Origin: an uncultured Porphyromonadaceae bacterium
Lineage (GTDB): Bacteria > Bacteroidota > Bacteroidia > Bacteroidales > Barnesiellaceae
Length of the DNA: 49,269 bases
Reading direction: 5' to 3'
Assembly (NCBI GenBank): GCA_900538555.1
Contig: UPYI01000020.1
Location: 1 to 49,269, forward strand
Numbering within the stretch: position 1 is the stretch's first letter; each line of letters starts with the position of its first letter. The notes beneath the pieces were generated by a model. That model was not told the DNA's origin. It saw only the letters and a list, made by a program, of their open reading frames with translations, and made no database searches. This document shows positions 9,771 through 18,195 of this stretch, piece after piece. The translations under genes and the position numbers were made by a program.

Positions 9771-10250
9771 CTATTTACAGACAACATCGCCTGTTGTAGC
9801 CGATACGAAAGCGATCAACTCCCGAGGTGCAATCTTGATTTGCAAGCCACGCACACCGGCACTGATAAAAATATAATCGTAGTCCAAACATTCCTGCTGA
9901 ATATAAATCGGAAAAGGTTTCTTCATTCCTATCGGAGAACAACCGCCCCGTATATATCCGGTAGTCGGCAACAGCTCTTTCATCGCAATCATTTCGGCAC
10001 TCTTGTTACCCGAAATTTTTGCAGCCAGTTTCAGATCTACTTCCTTATCGCCCGGTATCACACAGACAAAGATCCCCTGTTTGTCGCCCCGCAACACCAA
10101 AGTTTTAAATACTTGTGCAATGTCCTCGCCCAATTGCTCCGCCACATGGGTAGCCGCAAGATCGTTTTCATCCACTTCGTACGGGATCAATTCATAAGCG
10201 ATCTTCGCTTTATCGAGCAACCGTGCGGCATTTGTTTTGTTTACTTTCAT
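9771..10250 (-). CDS. ybaK: YbaK/EbsC-family Cys-tRNA(Pro) deacylase
   Basis: A 159-residue single-domain protein of the YbaK family, which hydrolyses Cys-tRNA(Pro) made in error by prolyl-tRNA synthetase. VFKTLVLRG (48-56, K49 equivalent to the conserved active-site lysine) and GGCSPIGMKKPFP are the family signatures; the full family length is present. It follows rho on the same strand, but a hairpin with a T tract lies between, so it may be transcribed separately. I found no convincing TAnnTTTG element directly in front of it. Confidence 0.93.
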   Translation of the reverse strand: MKVNKTNAARLLDKAKIAYELIPYEVDENDLAATHVAEQLGEDIAQVFKTLVLRGDKQGIFVCVIPGDKEVDLKLAAKISGNKSAEMIAMKELLPTTGYIRGGCSPIGMKKPFPIYIQQECLDYDYIFISAGVRGLQIKIAPRELIAFVSATTGDVVCK

Positions 10251-10288
10251 TTTTCAAATACAAATCAAAACCATTCCGACTCATCGGA

Positions 10289-10327
10289 AAAAGGGTTGCA
10301 TCAAAATTTACATTTCGATACAACCCC
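10289..10327 (-). terminator. Terminator hairpin downstream of rho (dispersed palindrome, copy 1)
   Basis: Arms GGGTTGCATCAAAAT (10293-10307) and ATTTCGATACAACCC (10312-10326) pair over 15 positions with two A-C mismatches around a 4-nt loop. On the minus strand the hairpin is followed by TTTTT, so it fits an intrinsic terminator for rho. The arm sequence recurs at 33257-33299. Confidence 0.6.
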
Positions 10328-10369
10328 CGGTGAATTTGGTATATAAATCAGTGTTAACTAAGATGGTTC

Positions 10370-12319
10370 TTAATCGTTCATCGACAGAAGCAATTCCTCG
10401 TTGGAAGATGTACGTTCCATACGGTCTTTCATAAATTCCATTGCTTCGATCGAGTTCATATCGGAGAGATAACGGCGCAGAATCCACATCCGGTTCAGCG
10501 TATCTTTTTCCAGCAACAGATCGTCGCGGCGCGTACTTGATGCCGTAATATCCACCGCCGGGAAAATACGTTTGTTCGACAGCTTCCGATCCAACTGCAA
10601 CTCCATGTTACCCGTACCCTTAAATTCCTCGAAAATCACTTCGTCCATTTTCGAACCGGTTTCCGTCAATGCCGTTGCAATGATCGTCAGACTCCCTCCG
10701 TTCTCGATATTACGTGCCGCACCGAAGAAACGTTTAGGTTTGTGCAAAGCATTCGCATCCACACCACCCGACAGTACTTTTCCGGATGCCGGCGATACCG
10801 TATTGTATGCCCGAGCCAAACGGGTAATCGAGTCCAACAAAATCACCACGTCGTGCCCGCATTCCACCATACGTTTCGCTTTTTCCAAGACGATACTTGC
10901 CACTTTCACATGCCGTTCGGCTGGTTCGTCGAATGTAGACGAAATCACTTCCGCTTTTACGCTGCGAGCCATATCGGTCACCTCCTCGGGACGTTCGTCG
11001 ATCAGCAGAATGATCATGAACACTTCGGGATGATTGTCGGATATCGCATTGGCAATGTCCTTCAACAGAACCGTCTTACCGGTTTTCGGCGGTGCAACGA
11101 TCAAACCGCGTTGTCCTTTACCGATCGGTGAGAACATATCGACTACCCGGGTAGAGAGATTGCAGAACTTGCCGCTCGTCAGATCGAATTTTTCATCGGG
11201 GAACAACGGAGTCAGGTGATCGAACGGTACACGGTCGCGCACATATTCGGGAGAGCGTCCGTTTATTTTCTCCACCTTCACCAACGGGAAATATTTTTCA
11301 CCTTCTTTCGGCGGACGGATAGGACCTTCGACTACATCGCCTGTTTTCAGTCCGAAAAGTTTTATCTGCGATTGTGAAACATATACATCGTCGGGCGACG
11401 TCAGGTAGTTATAATCCGACGAACGGAGGAAGCCGTAACCGTCGGGCATAATTTCCAATACGCCTACACCGGTCAGAATACCCTCGAAATCATAAGACTT
11501 CTCCACCGGTTTCGGTTCGGGAGCGGCCTGTGTTTCGGCTGCCGGACGAGATATATTATTGTCGATCTGATTGTTGTTCCGCTGATTGCGGGGAACGAAG
11601 CGCTGACGTTCGCTGCGCGGGAAGAAACTTTGTAATGTAGCGGTCGGCTGAACGGGTATCGATTGCGTGGCGGGTTGTTGTTGCTCTGCAACAGCAGAGT
11701 CTGTTGCAGGAGCATCGGCTTTTTTCGCCGGTTGTTCCGTCGCCGTTGCAGGCGTTTCGGGTTCTGCCGATACCGGAATCGTATTCAAAAGCGATTTCTG
11801 TATTCTTTTTCTACCGGGCTTCTTGGGAGCTTCCGCCGGTTTGTCTTCGACAGGAGCTTCTTCTTTTTCCGGTTTCTCCTCTTCTTTTTGAACGGTGCCG
11901 AAGAGTTCGCTTACCGCCTCTTTCAAAGCCGGATGGTCTTCCAACCGAGCGAGATCTTCCTCGATTTCAGTATCAGCCGGTTCTATCTCAGGCAACACGA
12001 CCGCAACTTTTTCGCTGTTTTTCTTTCTGCCTCTTTTCGGAGTAGCCGCAACTTGTTCGGGAACAGGCACGGGTGCAGGCTCTGCTTCTACCAGAACCGG
12101 TTCCAAAGCCTCCTCCGGTTTTATCTTCAAACCGCGTGTACGTTTCTTTGAATCTATGTTTTGAGATGCCTTGCTCGCTAAATCGACAGCTTGCTGATCG
12201 AGTATTTTATACACCAAGTCTTCTTGTTCTACGCCTTCGACGTCCTGAATGCCCATTTCGGAAGCGATCGTTTTCAGCTCCGACAATGATTTCGCATTTA
12301 ATTTTACAATGTTATACAT
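10370..12319 (-). CDS. rho: Transcription termination factor Rho (with long N-terminal extension)
   Basis: A 649-residue Rho, against about 420 in E. coli. The first ~50 residues form the Rho N-domain (LNAKSLSELKTIASEMGI). Residues ~55-270 are a low-complexity insert rich in Pro, Glu, Ala and Lys, ending in an Asn/Gln/Arg-rich stretch, typical of Bacteroidetes Rho. The cold-shock-like RNA-binding domain follows (GVLEIMPDGYGFLRS), then the ATPase with P-loop APPKTGKT near 411-418, Walker B-like VVILLDSITRLARAYN and the secondary RNA-binding Q-loop region. Rho is a hexameric RNA translocase that ends transcription. A leader of about 150 nt with hairpins precedes it. Confidence 0.96.
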   Translation of the reverse strand: MYNIVKLNAKSLSELKTIASEMGIQDVEGVEQEDLVYKILDQQAVDLASKASQNIDSKKRTRGLKIKPEEALEPVLVEAEPAPVPVPEQVAATPKRGRKKNSEKVAVVLPEIEPADTEIEEDLARLEDHPALKEAVSELFGTVQKEEEKPEKEEAPVEDKPAEAPKKPGRKRIQKSLLNTIPVSAEPETPATATEQPAKKADAPATDSAVAEQQQPATQSIPVQPTATLQSFFPRSERQRFVPRNQRNNNQIDNNISRPAAETQAAPEPKPVEKSYDFEGILTGVGVLEIMPDGYGFLRSSDYNYLTSPDDVYVSQSQIKLFGLKTGDVVEGPIRPPKEGEKYFPLVKVEKINGRSPEYVRDRVPFDHLTPLFPDEKFDLTSGKFCNLSTRVVDMFSPIGKGQRGLIVAPPKTGKTVLLKDIANAISDNHPEVFMIILLIDERPEEVTDMARSVKAEVISSTFDEPAERHVKVASIVLEKAKRMVECGHDVVILLDSITRLARAYNTVSPASGKVLSGGVDANALHKPKRFFGAARNIENGGSLTIIATALTETGSKMDEVIFEEFKGTGNMELQLDRKLSNKRIFPAVDITASSTRRDDLLLEKDTLNRMWILRRYLSDMNSIEAMEFMKDRMERTSSNEELLLSMND

Positions 12320-12352
12320 GAAATATGTATTAAATAATATTTCTAATTATCC

Positions 12353-12368
12353 GTAGTGATCACACTAC
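12353..12368. promoter_or_regulatory. Hairpin in the rho leader
   Basis: GTAGTG (12353-12358) and CACTAC (12363-12368) pair around ATCA, about 35 nt upstream of the rho start codon. A second hairpin, GCACAC/GTGTGC, is at 12441-12458. Both would lie in the rho mRNA leader. A role in autoregulation is inference from the autoregulated rho leader of E. coli. Confidence 0.35.
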
Positions 12369-12474
12369 ACAAAAATGTACCTAAGATTTTTACGCTCTTT
12401 GAGCCAACGATTGTTTTAATAAAAGTCTTGTGGATTTCAAGCACACCCAATCGTGTGCCCTATTGATTTGCTTA

Positions 12475-12482
12475 CAAAGATA
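12475..12482 (-). promoter_or_regulatory. Putative promoter -7 element for rho
   Basis: Minus-strand TATCTTTG matches TAnnTTTG, with a CTTG (-33 TTTG-like) about 21 bp upstream. It predicts a leader of about 150 nt before rho. Confidence 0.55.
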
Positions 12483-12530
12483 CGCTTTGATTTTTATATT
12501 GAACAAGAAAATGTTGTTTTCGTTTTTGTT

Positions 12531-13865
12531 TTAACATTTTTTTGCTGATATTTCCAAAATACGACGGGTTCGATTATCTATTCTTGCCTGCTCCGCCGCC
12601 CGCTCTCCGACAATCCACAAAATGTTTTCGCCCGAACAAAGCAACCAAGCCTGTTCTTTTTGATACAACGAATACTTTTTGTCGGAGAAATAATCACTTA
12701 CTTTCCGGCTGCCTTTCATTCCGAACGGAACAAAACGGTCGCCCTGCCGCCAACGCCGCAACGTCAAAGGGAATTCCAGTTTATCGGCATCGAAGCAGGC
12801 TTTCTCCGCACATTTCGGAATCATATACCCGTCGGCATCGCAATAAACGACCGACAATAATCCGTCGCACAAGACTCCGGTCTCTCCGTACCCGATAGTA
12901 TATGTACGAAAACCGCCGAATTCCAACGGAGCGACGCAGAGTTCGTCCCGTGAATATACCGCCCGATGCGTCGCCGACAAATAGCGGTTGCCCGACTCCC
13001 GGCTTCGGTATATATCGCCTAACTGCGATGCGGTAAATCCATACGGATGCAAGATTTCGAACAACAGAGCTTGCGGTTCGGGCTGTTTATCCAATAGCGG
13101 AATACGGATATGCAGTGTCTCGCCCTCGGCATAAGTCACCGCCTGCCGTTGCGTCCCGATCGCTGCCCGATATACGGTTTCCACCTGCGAAAGATAACGG
13201 GCGGTAGCCGTCAGTGTACGATCGACCGAGGGATTGATGGCACGTAACATCGGCAACAGTTCCAACCGGATTTTATTCCGGGTATAGAGCGTTTCCAGAT
13301 TGCTGCTGTCCGTCACATACGTTTGCCCGACCGCTTGCAGATAAGAGAGCAGATCGGCTCTCCCCACACACAGCAACGGGCGTACTACATATCCGTTACG
13401 AGGCGATATACCGGTCAGTCCGGCTATTCCTGTCCCCCGTATCAGATTCAGCAACAACGTTTCCACATGATCGTCGTTGTGATGGGCTACGGCAATGGCT
13501 TCCGCCCCGAACCGGATGCGCATCTCTTCGAACCAACGGTAGCGCAATTCACGACACGCCATCTCGATCGACAATTTATGCTCCTCCGCATACGCCCGTG
13601 TAGGGAATGAAATTTGCTCGAACGGGACGGACAGCTGTTCCGCCACACTTCGAGCAAACTCGCTGTCGCGCATCGCTTCCTCTCCCCGTAGATTGAAATT
13701 GCAATGACAGGCGATACACCGATACCCCAACGCTACCAATATGTGCAGCAATGCTACCGAATCGGCTCCCCCGCTCAATCCGAGTACGACAGTTCCGCCC
13801 GAAGCGATCAATCGCTCCCGGTCGATAAAATTCTTCACCTTCGTCTGTAATAATCGGACTTCCAT
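12531..13865 (-). CDS. tilS: tRNA(Ile)-lysidine synthetase
   Basis: A 444-residue ATP-dependent enzyme that converts the wobble cytidine of the CAU-anticodon tRNA(Ile) to lysidine, changing its decoding from AUG to AUA. The PP-loop SGGADS is at residues 31-36, followed by AVAHHNDDHVETLLLNLIRG and ISPRNGYVVRPLL of the catalytic domain. The C-terminal TilS substrate-binding domain ends with RRWRQGDRFVPFGMKGSRKVSDYF and IVGERA. Length and order are normal for the family. The only plausible start (MEVRLLQTK) is just 8 bp from a TAnnTTTG element, so the transcript may have almost no leader. Confidence 0.95.
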   Translation of the reverse strand: MEVRLLQTKVKNFIDRERLIASGGTVVLGLSGGADSVALLHILVALGYRCIACHCNFNLRGEEAMRDSEFARSVAEQLSVPFEQISFPTRAYAEEHKLSIEMACRELRYRWFEEMRIRFGAEAIAVAHHNDDHVETLLLNLIRGTGIAGLTGISPRNGYVVRPLLCVGRADLLSYLQAVGQTYVTDSSNLETLYTRNKIRLELLPMLRAINPSVDRTLTATARYLSQVETVYRAAIGTQRQAVTYAEGETLHIRIPLLDKQPEPQALLFEILHPYGFTASQLGDIYRSRESGNRYLSATHRAVYSRDELCVAPLEFGGFRTYTIGYGETGVLCDGLLSVVYCDADGYMIPKCAEKACFDADKLEFPLTLRRWRQGDRFVPFGMKGSRKVSDYFSDKKYSLYQKEQAWLLCSGENILWIVGERAAEQARIDNRTRRILEISAKKC

Positions 13866-13872
13866 TTACGGA

Positions 13873-13880
13873 CAAAGGTA
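13873..13880 (-). promoter_or_regulatory. Putative promoter -7 element for tilS
   Basis: Minus-strand TACCTTTG matches TAnnTTTG and lies only 8 bp from the start codon at 13865. A typical start 5-7 nt downstream of the element would give a leaderless or nearly leaderless mRNA. Confidence 0.45.
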
Positions 13881-14040
13881 ACACACACCCGACCGACTGC
13901 CAAATTTATTCGCACTTTTTCCTACGCCGCCCTCATCTTCGCGTTGCCGCCCAATGCCCCATAATGCGGATCATCGGAGTTGTCATACACGACTTTTAAA
14001 AGTTCTTGTTACATATACTCCCGTAATCTAAAAAAAATAC

Positions 14041-14048
14041 TACTTTTG
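14041..14048 (+). promoter_or_regulatory. Putative promoter -7 element for the TRIC-glycosyltransferase operon
   Basis: TACTTTTG matches TAnnTTTG. It lies downstream of the longest possible start (13980) and upstream of the ATG at 14127, and so supports the latter. Confidence 0.5.
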
Positions 14049-14126
14049 CTTCATAAAAACGAATCGGGCGAAGAAACGATCCGCTATATCGCTCGTCACG
14101 GTTCAACTGCATCATTCTTAAATGAT

Positions 14127-14753
14127 ATGAACAGCACTTTTGCAACGATTTTAGAGATCATCGGCACATTGGCTTTCGCCATCAGCGGCATCCGTCTGGC
14201 AGCCGCCCGCCGCTTCGACTGGTTCGGAGCGTACGTCGTGGGACTGGTGACCGCTATCGGAGGCGGTACTATCCGCGACCTGCTATTGGATGCGCCCCCG
14301 TTCTGGATGCTTAATTCAGTCTATATTTCCGTCACGGCAATCGCCTTGGTATTTGTCATTATATTCAGCAAATATTTGGTACGTCTCGAAAACACCTTTT
14401 TCATTTTCGACACCATCGGGTTGGCACTGTTTGTCGTGGTAGGAGTGCAAAAGACCATTTCGTTCGGCTATCCGTTTTGGGTAGCAATCATCATGGGTAC
14501 GATCACCGGATCGGCGGGCAGTATCATCCGCGATATTTTCATCAACGTAGAGCCCCTGCTTTTCCGTAAAGACATATACGCATCGGCTTGCGTCGCCGGC
14601 GGTCTTGTCTTTTGGATCGGGCATCTGTTGGGTTTGAACGAAGCCGCCAATCAAATCGCCTGCGGCGCAACGATCGTAATCATCCGCGTTCTCGCAGCAA
14701 AGTACCATTGGTCTCTGCCCTCGCTGAAAGGCAACGAATCGGATATTATTTAA
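14127..14753 (+). CDS. TRIC/YadS (UPF0126) family cation-channel-like membrane protein
   Basis: A 208-residue inner-membrane protein with about seven hydrophobic segments and two copies of the family signature: GGGTIRDLLLD in the first half and GSAGSIIRDIF in the second. Prokaryotic TRIC proteins form trimeric monovalent-cation channels; the physiological role is unclear. The frame is open back to 13980, but the ATG at 14127 starts at the conserved N-terminus (TILEIIGTLAFAISG), gives the usual ~205-residue length, and follows the putative promoter. It is 18 bp upstream of the glycosyltransferase gene on the same strand and probably cotranscribed. Confidence 0.9.
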   Translation: MNSTFATILEIIGTLAFAISGIRLAAARRFDWFGAYVVGLVTAIGGGTIRDLLLDAPPFWMLNSVYISVTAIALVFVIIFSKYLVRLENTFFIFDTIGLALFVVVGVQKTISFGYPFWVAIIMGTITGSAGSIIRDIFINVEPLLFRKDIYASACVAGGLVFWIGHLLGLNEAANQIACGATIVIIRVLAAKYHWSLPSLKGNESDII

Positions 14754-14771
14754 TTTAAATCTTACCGCATA

Positions 14772-15731
14772 ATGAAAGCAAGTATTGTTATTCCCTGCTA
14801 CAACGAAGAAGAAGTGTTGCTCACTTCTTACAAGCGGTTTACCGACGTAATGCAAGCGTCGGGCTATGAATACGAACTGATCATGGTAAACGACGGCAGC
14901 AAAGACCGGACGGAAGAGATTCTACTCGGACTGGCAGCCGACGACAAACACATAAAGGTGATCTCCTTTTCCCGCAATTTCGGTCATCAGAATGCCGTTT
15001 CGGCTGGTCTGCACCACAGTAGTGGCGATGTAACGATAATTATCGACGCCGATTTGCAAGATCCGCCGGAAGTAATTCCCGATATGATCGCCACCCATTT
15101 GAAAGAGGGTAGCAACGTGGTATATGCCGTGCGGAGGAAACGGGACGGCGAATCGTTCATGAAACTGTTTACCGCAAAGATGTTTTACCGCACGATCAAT
15201 TATCTGTCGGAATATCCGTTTCCGGTCGATACGGGCGATTTCCGATTGATCGACCGGAAAGTGCTGGAAACATTCAAACAGTTTCCCGAGAAACACAAAT
15301 ATCTGCGCGGGTTGTTCAGTTGGATGGGGTTCAAACAAACGCCGTTCTATTACGACCGGCACGAACGTGCTGCCGGCAGTACCAAATATTCTTTCCGGAA
15401 GATGATCAAACTGGCATCAGTCGGAATATTCGGATTCTCGAAGAAGCCGCTGAAAATGGCTATCTCGTTAGGCACTTTGTCTATTCTGATTTCTATCGGG
15501 CTGGCTATATGGATCTTCGCCCTGCATATTTGGAGCGACACGACCGTGCCCGGCTGGTCTTCGACCGTAATCTGCATTCTGTTTTTAGGCGGAGTACAAT
15601 TGTTTACGATCGGTATATTGGGCGAATACATCGGCAATATTTTCGACGAAACGAAAAACCGACCGGAATATATCATCGACAAAAAGATAAATTTCGACGA
15701 AAAGCCTTCGGACGACCAGTGTAAAATATAA
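14772..15731 (+). CDS. Polyprenyl-phosphate glycosyltransferase, GT2 (GtrB/ArnC/DPM-like)
   Basis: A 319-residue protein with an N-terminal GT-A domain opening with ASIVIPCYNEEEVL (3-16), then MVNDGSKDRT (38-47), SFSRNFGHQNA (65-75) and the metal-binding DAD at 92-94 followed by LQDPPE. Two transmembrane helices (about 230-255 and 262-287) end in GEYIGNIFDETKNRPEY, a tail typical of GtrB/ArnC-type enzymes. These move a sugar from a nucleotide donor to undecaprenyl phosphate at the inner face of the cytoplasmic membrane. The next gene encodes a GT39 enzyme that uses such lipid-linked sugars, so the pair probably work in sequence. The sugar cannot be read from the sequence. Confidence 0.92.
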   Translation: MKASIVIPCYNEEEVLLTSYKRFTDVMQASGYEYELIMVNDGSKDRTEEILLGLAADDKHIKVISFSRNFGHQNAVSAGLHHSSGDVTIIIDADLQDPPEVIPDMIATHLKEGSNVVYAVRRKRDGESFMKLFTAKMFYRTINYLSEYPFPVDTGDFRLIDRKVLETFKQFPEKHKYLRGLFSWMGFKQTPFYYDRHERAAGSTKYSFRKMIKLASVGIFGFSKKPLKMAISLGTLSILISIGLAIWIFALHIWSDTTVPGWSSTVICILFLGGVQLFTIGILGEYIGNIFDETKNRPEYIIDKKINFDEKPSDDQCKI

Positions 15732-15765
15732 TATTCCAACATCTCATTTTTCAGATACGACATAC

Positions 15766-17487
15766 ATGGAGTCTTCTAAAAAAATCCTGTTTATCCTGCT
15801 TTTATTCATTTGCGTACTTACCCAGCCTACCTATTTGGGGCTGACCTCTTACCATACCAAAGGCGAGCCGCGCGAGGCGATCGTTGCGGTATCTATGTTA
15901 CAGACCGACAACTGGATATTACCGGTGAATAACGGCGGCGATCTGGCATACAAGCCACCATTTTTTCATTGGTGCATCGCGCTTTGCTCTCTGCCGATCG
16001 GTCATGTCAATGAATTCACATCGCGCCTGCCGTCGGCAATCGCCCTTATTGTCATGACTATGGCAACCTTTCTGTTCTTCGCCAAACGCACACGGAAAGA
16101 TCTGGCATTCCTCGCATCGCTGCTGCTATTCTCCTGTATCGAGATACATCGAGCTGGTGCCAACTGCCGGGTAGATATGGTTATGACCTGCTTCATCGTA
16201 TTAGCCTTGTTCCAGATGTTCCGCTGGTGTGAGAATGGGCTTAAAGGGATTCCCGTATGGGGTATTCTCTTTATGAGTGCCGCTACTCTGACCAAAGGTC
16301 CGGTAGGCATCGTGCTTCCTTGCGCCGTAGCCGCCATATACATGTGGATACGCAAAGCTCCGTTTTTCAAGACCGCGTTCAAGTTTGCAGGAATTGCCTT
16401 GCTAAGTTGCATATTGCCTTTCTGTTGGTATTATGCCGCGTATCTGCAAGGCGGGCAGGAATTTCTGGATTTGGTTATCGAAGAGAATTTCGCCCGGTTC
16501 GTCGGTAAAATGTCGTACGCATCGCACGAAGAGCCGGCTATATACTATGTATATACCACCATACTCGGCTGGATGCCGTGGGCTGTATTGGTATTGATCT
16601 CGTTGTTCATGCTGAAATACCGGATTCCGTGCCGATCGGTCAAGGAGGGATGGACGAAATTCAAAAATTATATCGGCAACATGAACGATACACGGCTATT
16701 CAGCCTGCTCGCTATCGTCATCATTTTGGGATTCTATTGCATTCCCAAAAGCAAACGCACCGTATATGTCATGCCGATATATCCCTTTATGGCTTACTTC
16801 CTCGCGGAATATATGGTTTATCTGCTCAAAGCCAAGCCGAAAGCCTGGCGGATATTCGGCATTACGTTGTCGATACTTGCCGGCATATTGCTCTCCGCAT
16901 TGATAGCTTTGAAATGCGGCTGGATCAACTCGTTCTTCCCCGAAGGCAGTTCCAACCGTCTGTATGTAGATGCCTTATCCGCCCATTGGGATGCCGCCGG
17001 CATTGTCTTCGGCATCTTCACCCTGATCATGCTGTACCGCATGTACAAAAGCCGGCACACATTGGCTGCCAACAACCGATACCTCTACAATACGGTGACT
17101 CTTTTCTTCTGCATACAATTGCTGTTGGACTTCTCCATACTGCCGACCGTACTCAACACCAAATCGATCAAGCCATTTGCAGAAGAGATCTGTGAAATGG
17201 TGCCCGAAGGAAAAATTTACTCGCATGTCACGGAAGACCGGATGCTGCGTTTCTACGTCATTAATTTCTATGCCGACAACCGGGTAGTGAGCTTTGTGGA
17301 TGAAAATCCGCAAGACGGGTATTTGCTGGTAAATAATGCCGGATTCCGGTATATTTACGAACATTACGGCGAAAGATATGATTTCGAAAAAGTATTGCAA
17401 AGCGATCGTTCCGGGAACGATGTAAAAGGGACGAATTACCTCTACCGATTCGGACCGAAAGAAGCAGGAACAGACAACATACAATAA
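15766..17487 (+). CDS. ArnT-like membrane glycosyltransferase (GT39/PMT family)
   Basis: A 573-residue polytopic membrane protein with roughly a dozen hydrophobic helices. The first periplasmic loop carries TKGEPREA (31-38), equivalent to the conserved acidic loop of ArnT/PMT enzymes, followed by KPPFFHW. KGPVGIVLP and PKSKRTVYVMPIYP are further family features. GT39 enzymes transfer a sugar from a polyprenyl-phosphate donor to lipid A, another lipid or protein on the periplasmic side. It is 34 bp downstream of the donor-making GT2 gene and 23 bp upstream of a two-component system. I suggest envelope-glycan or lipid A modification, but the acceptor is unknown. Confidence 0.9.
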   Translation: MESSKKILFILLLFICVLTQPTYLGLTSYHTKGEPREAIVAVSMLQTDNWILPVNNGGDLAYKPPFFHWCIALCSLPIGHVNEFTSRLPSAIALIVMTMATFLFFAKRTRKDLAFLASLLLFSCIEIHRAGANCRVDMVMTCFIVLALFQMFRWCENGLKGIPVWGILFMSAATLTKGPVGIVLPCAVAAIYMWIRKAPFFKTAFKFAGIALLSCILPFCWYYAAYLQGGQEFLDLVIEENFARFVGKMSYASHEEPAIYYVYTTILGWMPWAVLVLISLFMLKYRIPCRSVKEGWTKFKNYIGNMNDTRLFSLLAIVIILGFYCIPKSKRTVYVMPIYPFMAYFLAEYMVYLLKAKPKAWRIFGITLSILAGILLSALIALKCGWINSFFPEGSSNRLYVDALSAHWDAAGIVFGIFTLIMLYRMYKSRHTLAANNRYLYNTVTLFFCIQLLLDFSILPTVLNTKSIKPFAEEICEMVPEGKIYSHVTEDRMLRFYVINFYADNRVVSFVDENPQDGYLLVNNAGFRYIYEHYGERYDFEKVLQSDRSGNDVKGTNYLYRFGPKEAGTDNIQ

Positions 17488-17510
17488 CACCCAATAATCT
17501 CAAACAGCGT

Positions 17511-18191
17511 ATGAACAGAATACTTGTTGTAGACGACGAAGAAGATTTATGCGAAATCTTGAAGTTCAACCTCGAAGCCGAAGGGTATGAGGTAGACACC
17601 GCCAATTCGGCAGAAGAGGCTATGGCATTGGACCTCACGAAATACCAACTGTTCCTGCTCGATGTGATGATGGGCGAGATCAGCGGGTTCAAGTTCGCTT
17701 CGATGATTCGGAAAAACGAACGGCTGTGCCAAACCCCGATTATTTTCCTTACCGCAAAAGACACGGAGAACGACCGGCTTACCGGATTCAACATCGGTGC
17801 AGACGATTATATCTCCAAACCGTTCTCCCTGCGTGAAGTGATCGCCCGGGTAAAAGTGGCTTTCCGCCGTTCGGTAAAAGCGGAAGAGACGCAACAGGAT
17901 ATACTTCGCTACAACAATCTGCGGATCATTCTCTCCCAAAAGAAAGTATTTCTCGGAGACAGCGAGTTGGCTTTGACAAAAAAAGAGTTTGAGATTCTGA
18001 GCCTGTTGCTGGCACATCCCGGACAAGTATTTTCCCGCGAAGAAATATTGTCGAAAGTATGGAGCGACGAAGTATATGTATTAGACCGTACCATCGACGT
18101 AAACATTACCCGCTTGCGGAAGAAGATCGGCGACTACGGCAAATATGTCGTTACACGCTTAGGATACGGCTACTGCTTCGAACCGGCATAA
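17511..18191 (+). CDS. OmpR/PhoB-family response regulator
   Basis: A 226-residue regulator. The receiver domain (about 1-120) has acidic D8-D9-E10, phospho-acceptor D51 in LLDVMMGE, T81 and K103 in YISKPFS. The C-terminal winged helix (about 130-225) has LTKKEFEILSLLLAHPG and VDVNITRLRKKIGD-like recognition features, typical of OmpR/PhoB DNA binding. It precedes its histidine kinase by 4 bp and follows the GT39 gene by 23 bp. I considered RprY of Bacteroides, but the receiver as I remember it does not match, so I give no symbol. Confidence 0.93.
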   Translation: MNRILVVDDEEDLCEILKFNLEAEGYEVDTANSAEEAMALDLTKYQLFLLDVMMGEISGFKFASMIRKNERLCQTPIIFLTAKDTENDRLTGFNIGADDYISKPFSLREVIARVKVAFRRSVKAEETQQDILRYNNLRIILSQKKVFLGDSELALTKKEFEILSLLLAHPGQVFSREEILSKVWSDEVYVLDRTIDVNITRLRKKIGDYGKYVVTRLGYGYCFEPA

Positions 18192-18195
18192 GGAG

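Noticed and set aside
13980..14126. 49-residue N-terminal extension of the TRIC protein
   Set aside because: The putative promoter lies inside it, and family members start at the residues encoded from 14127.
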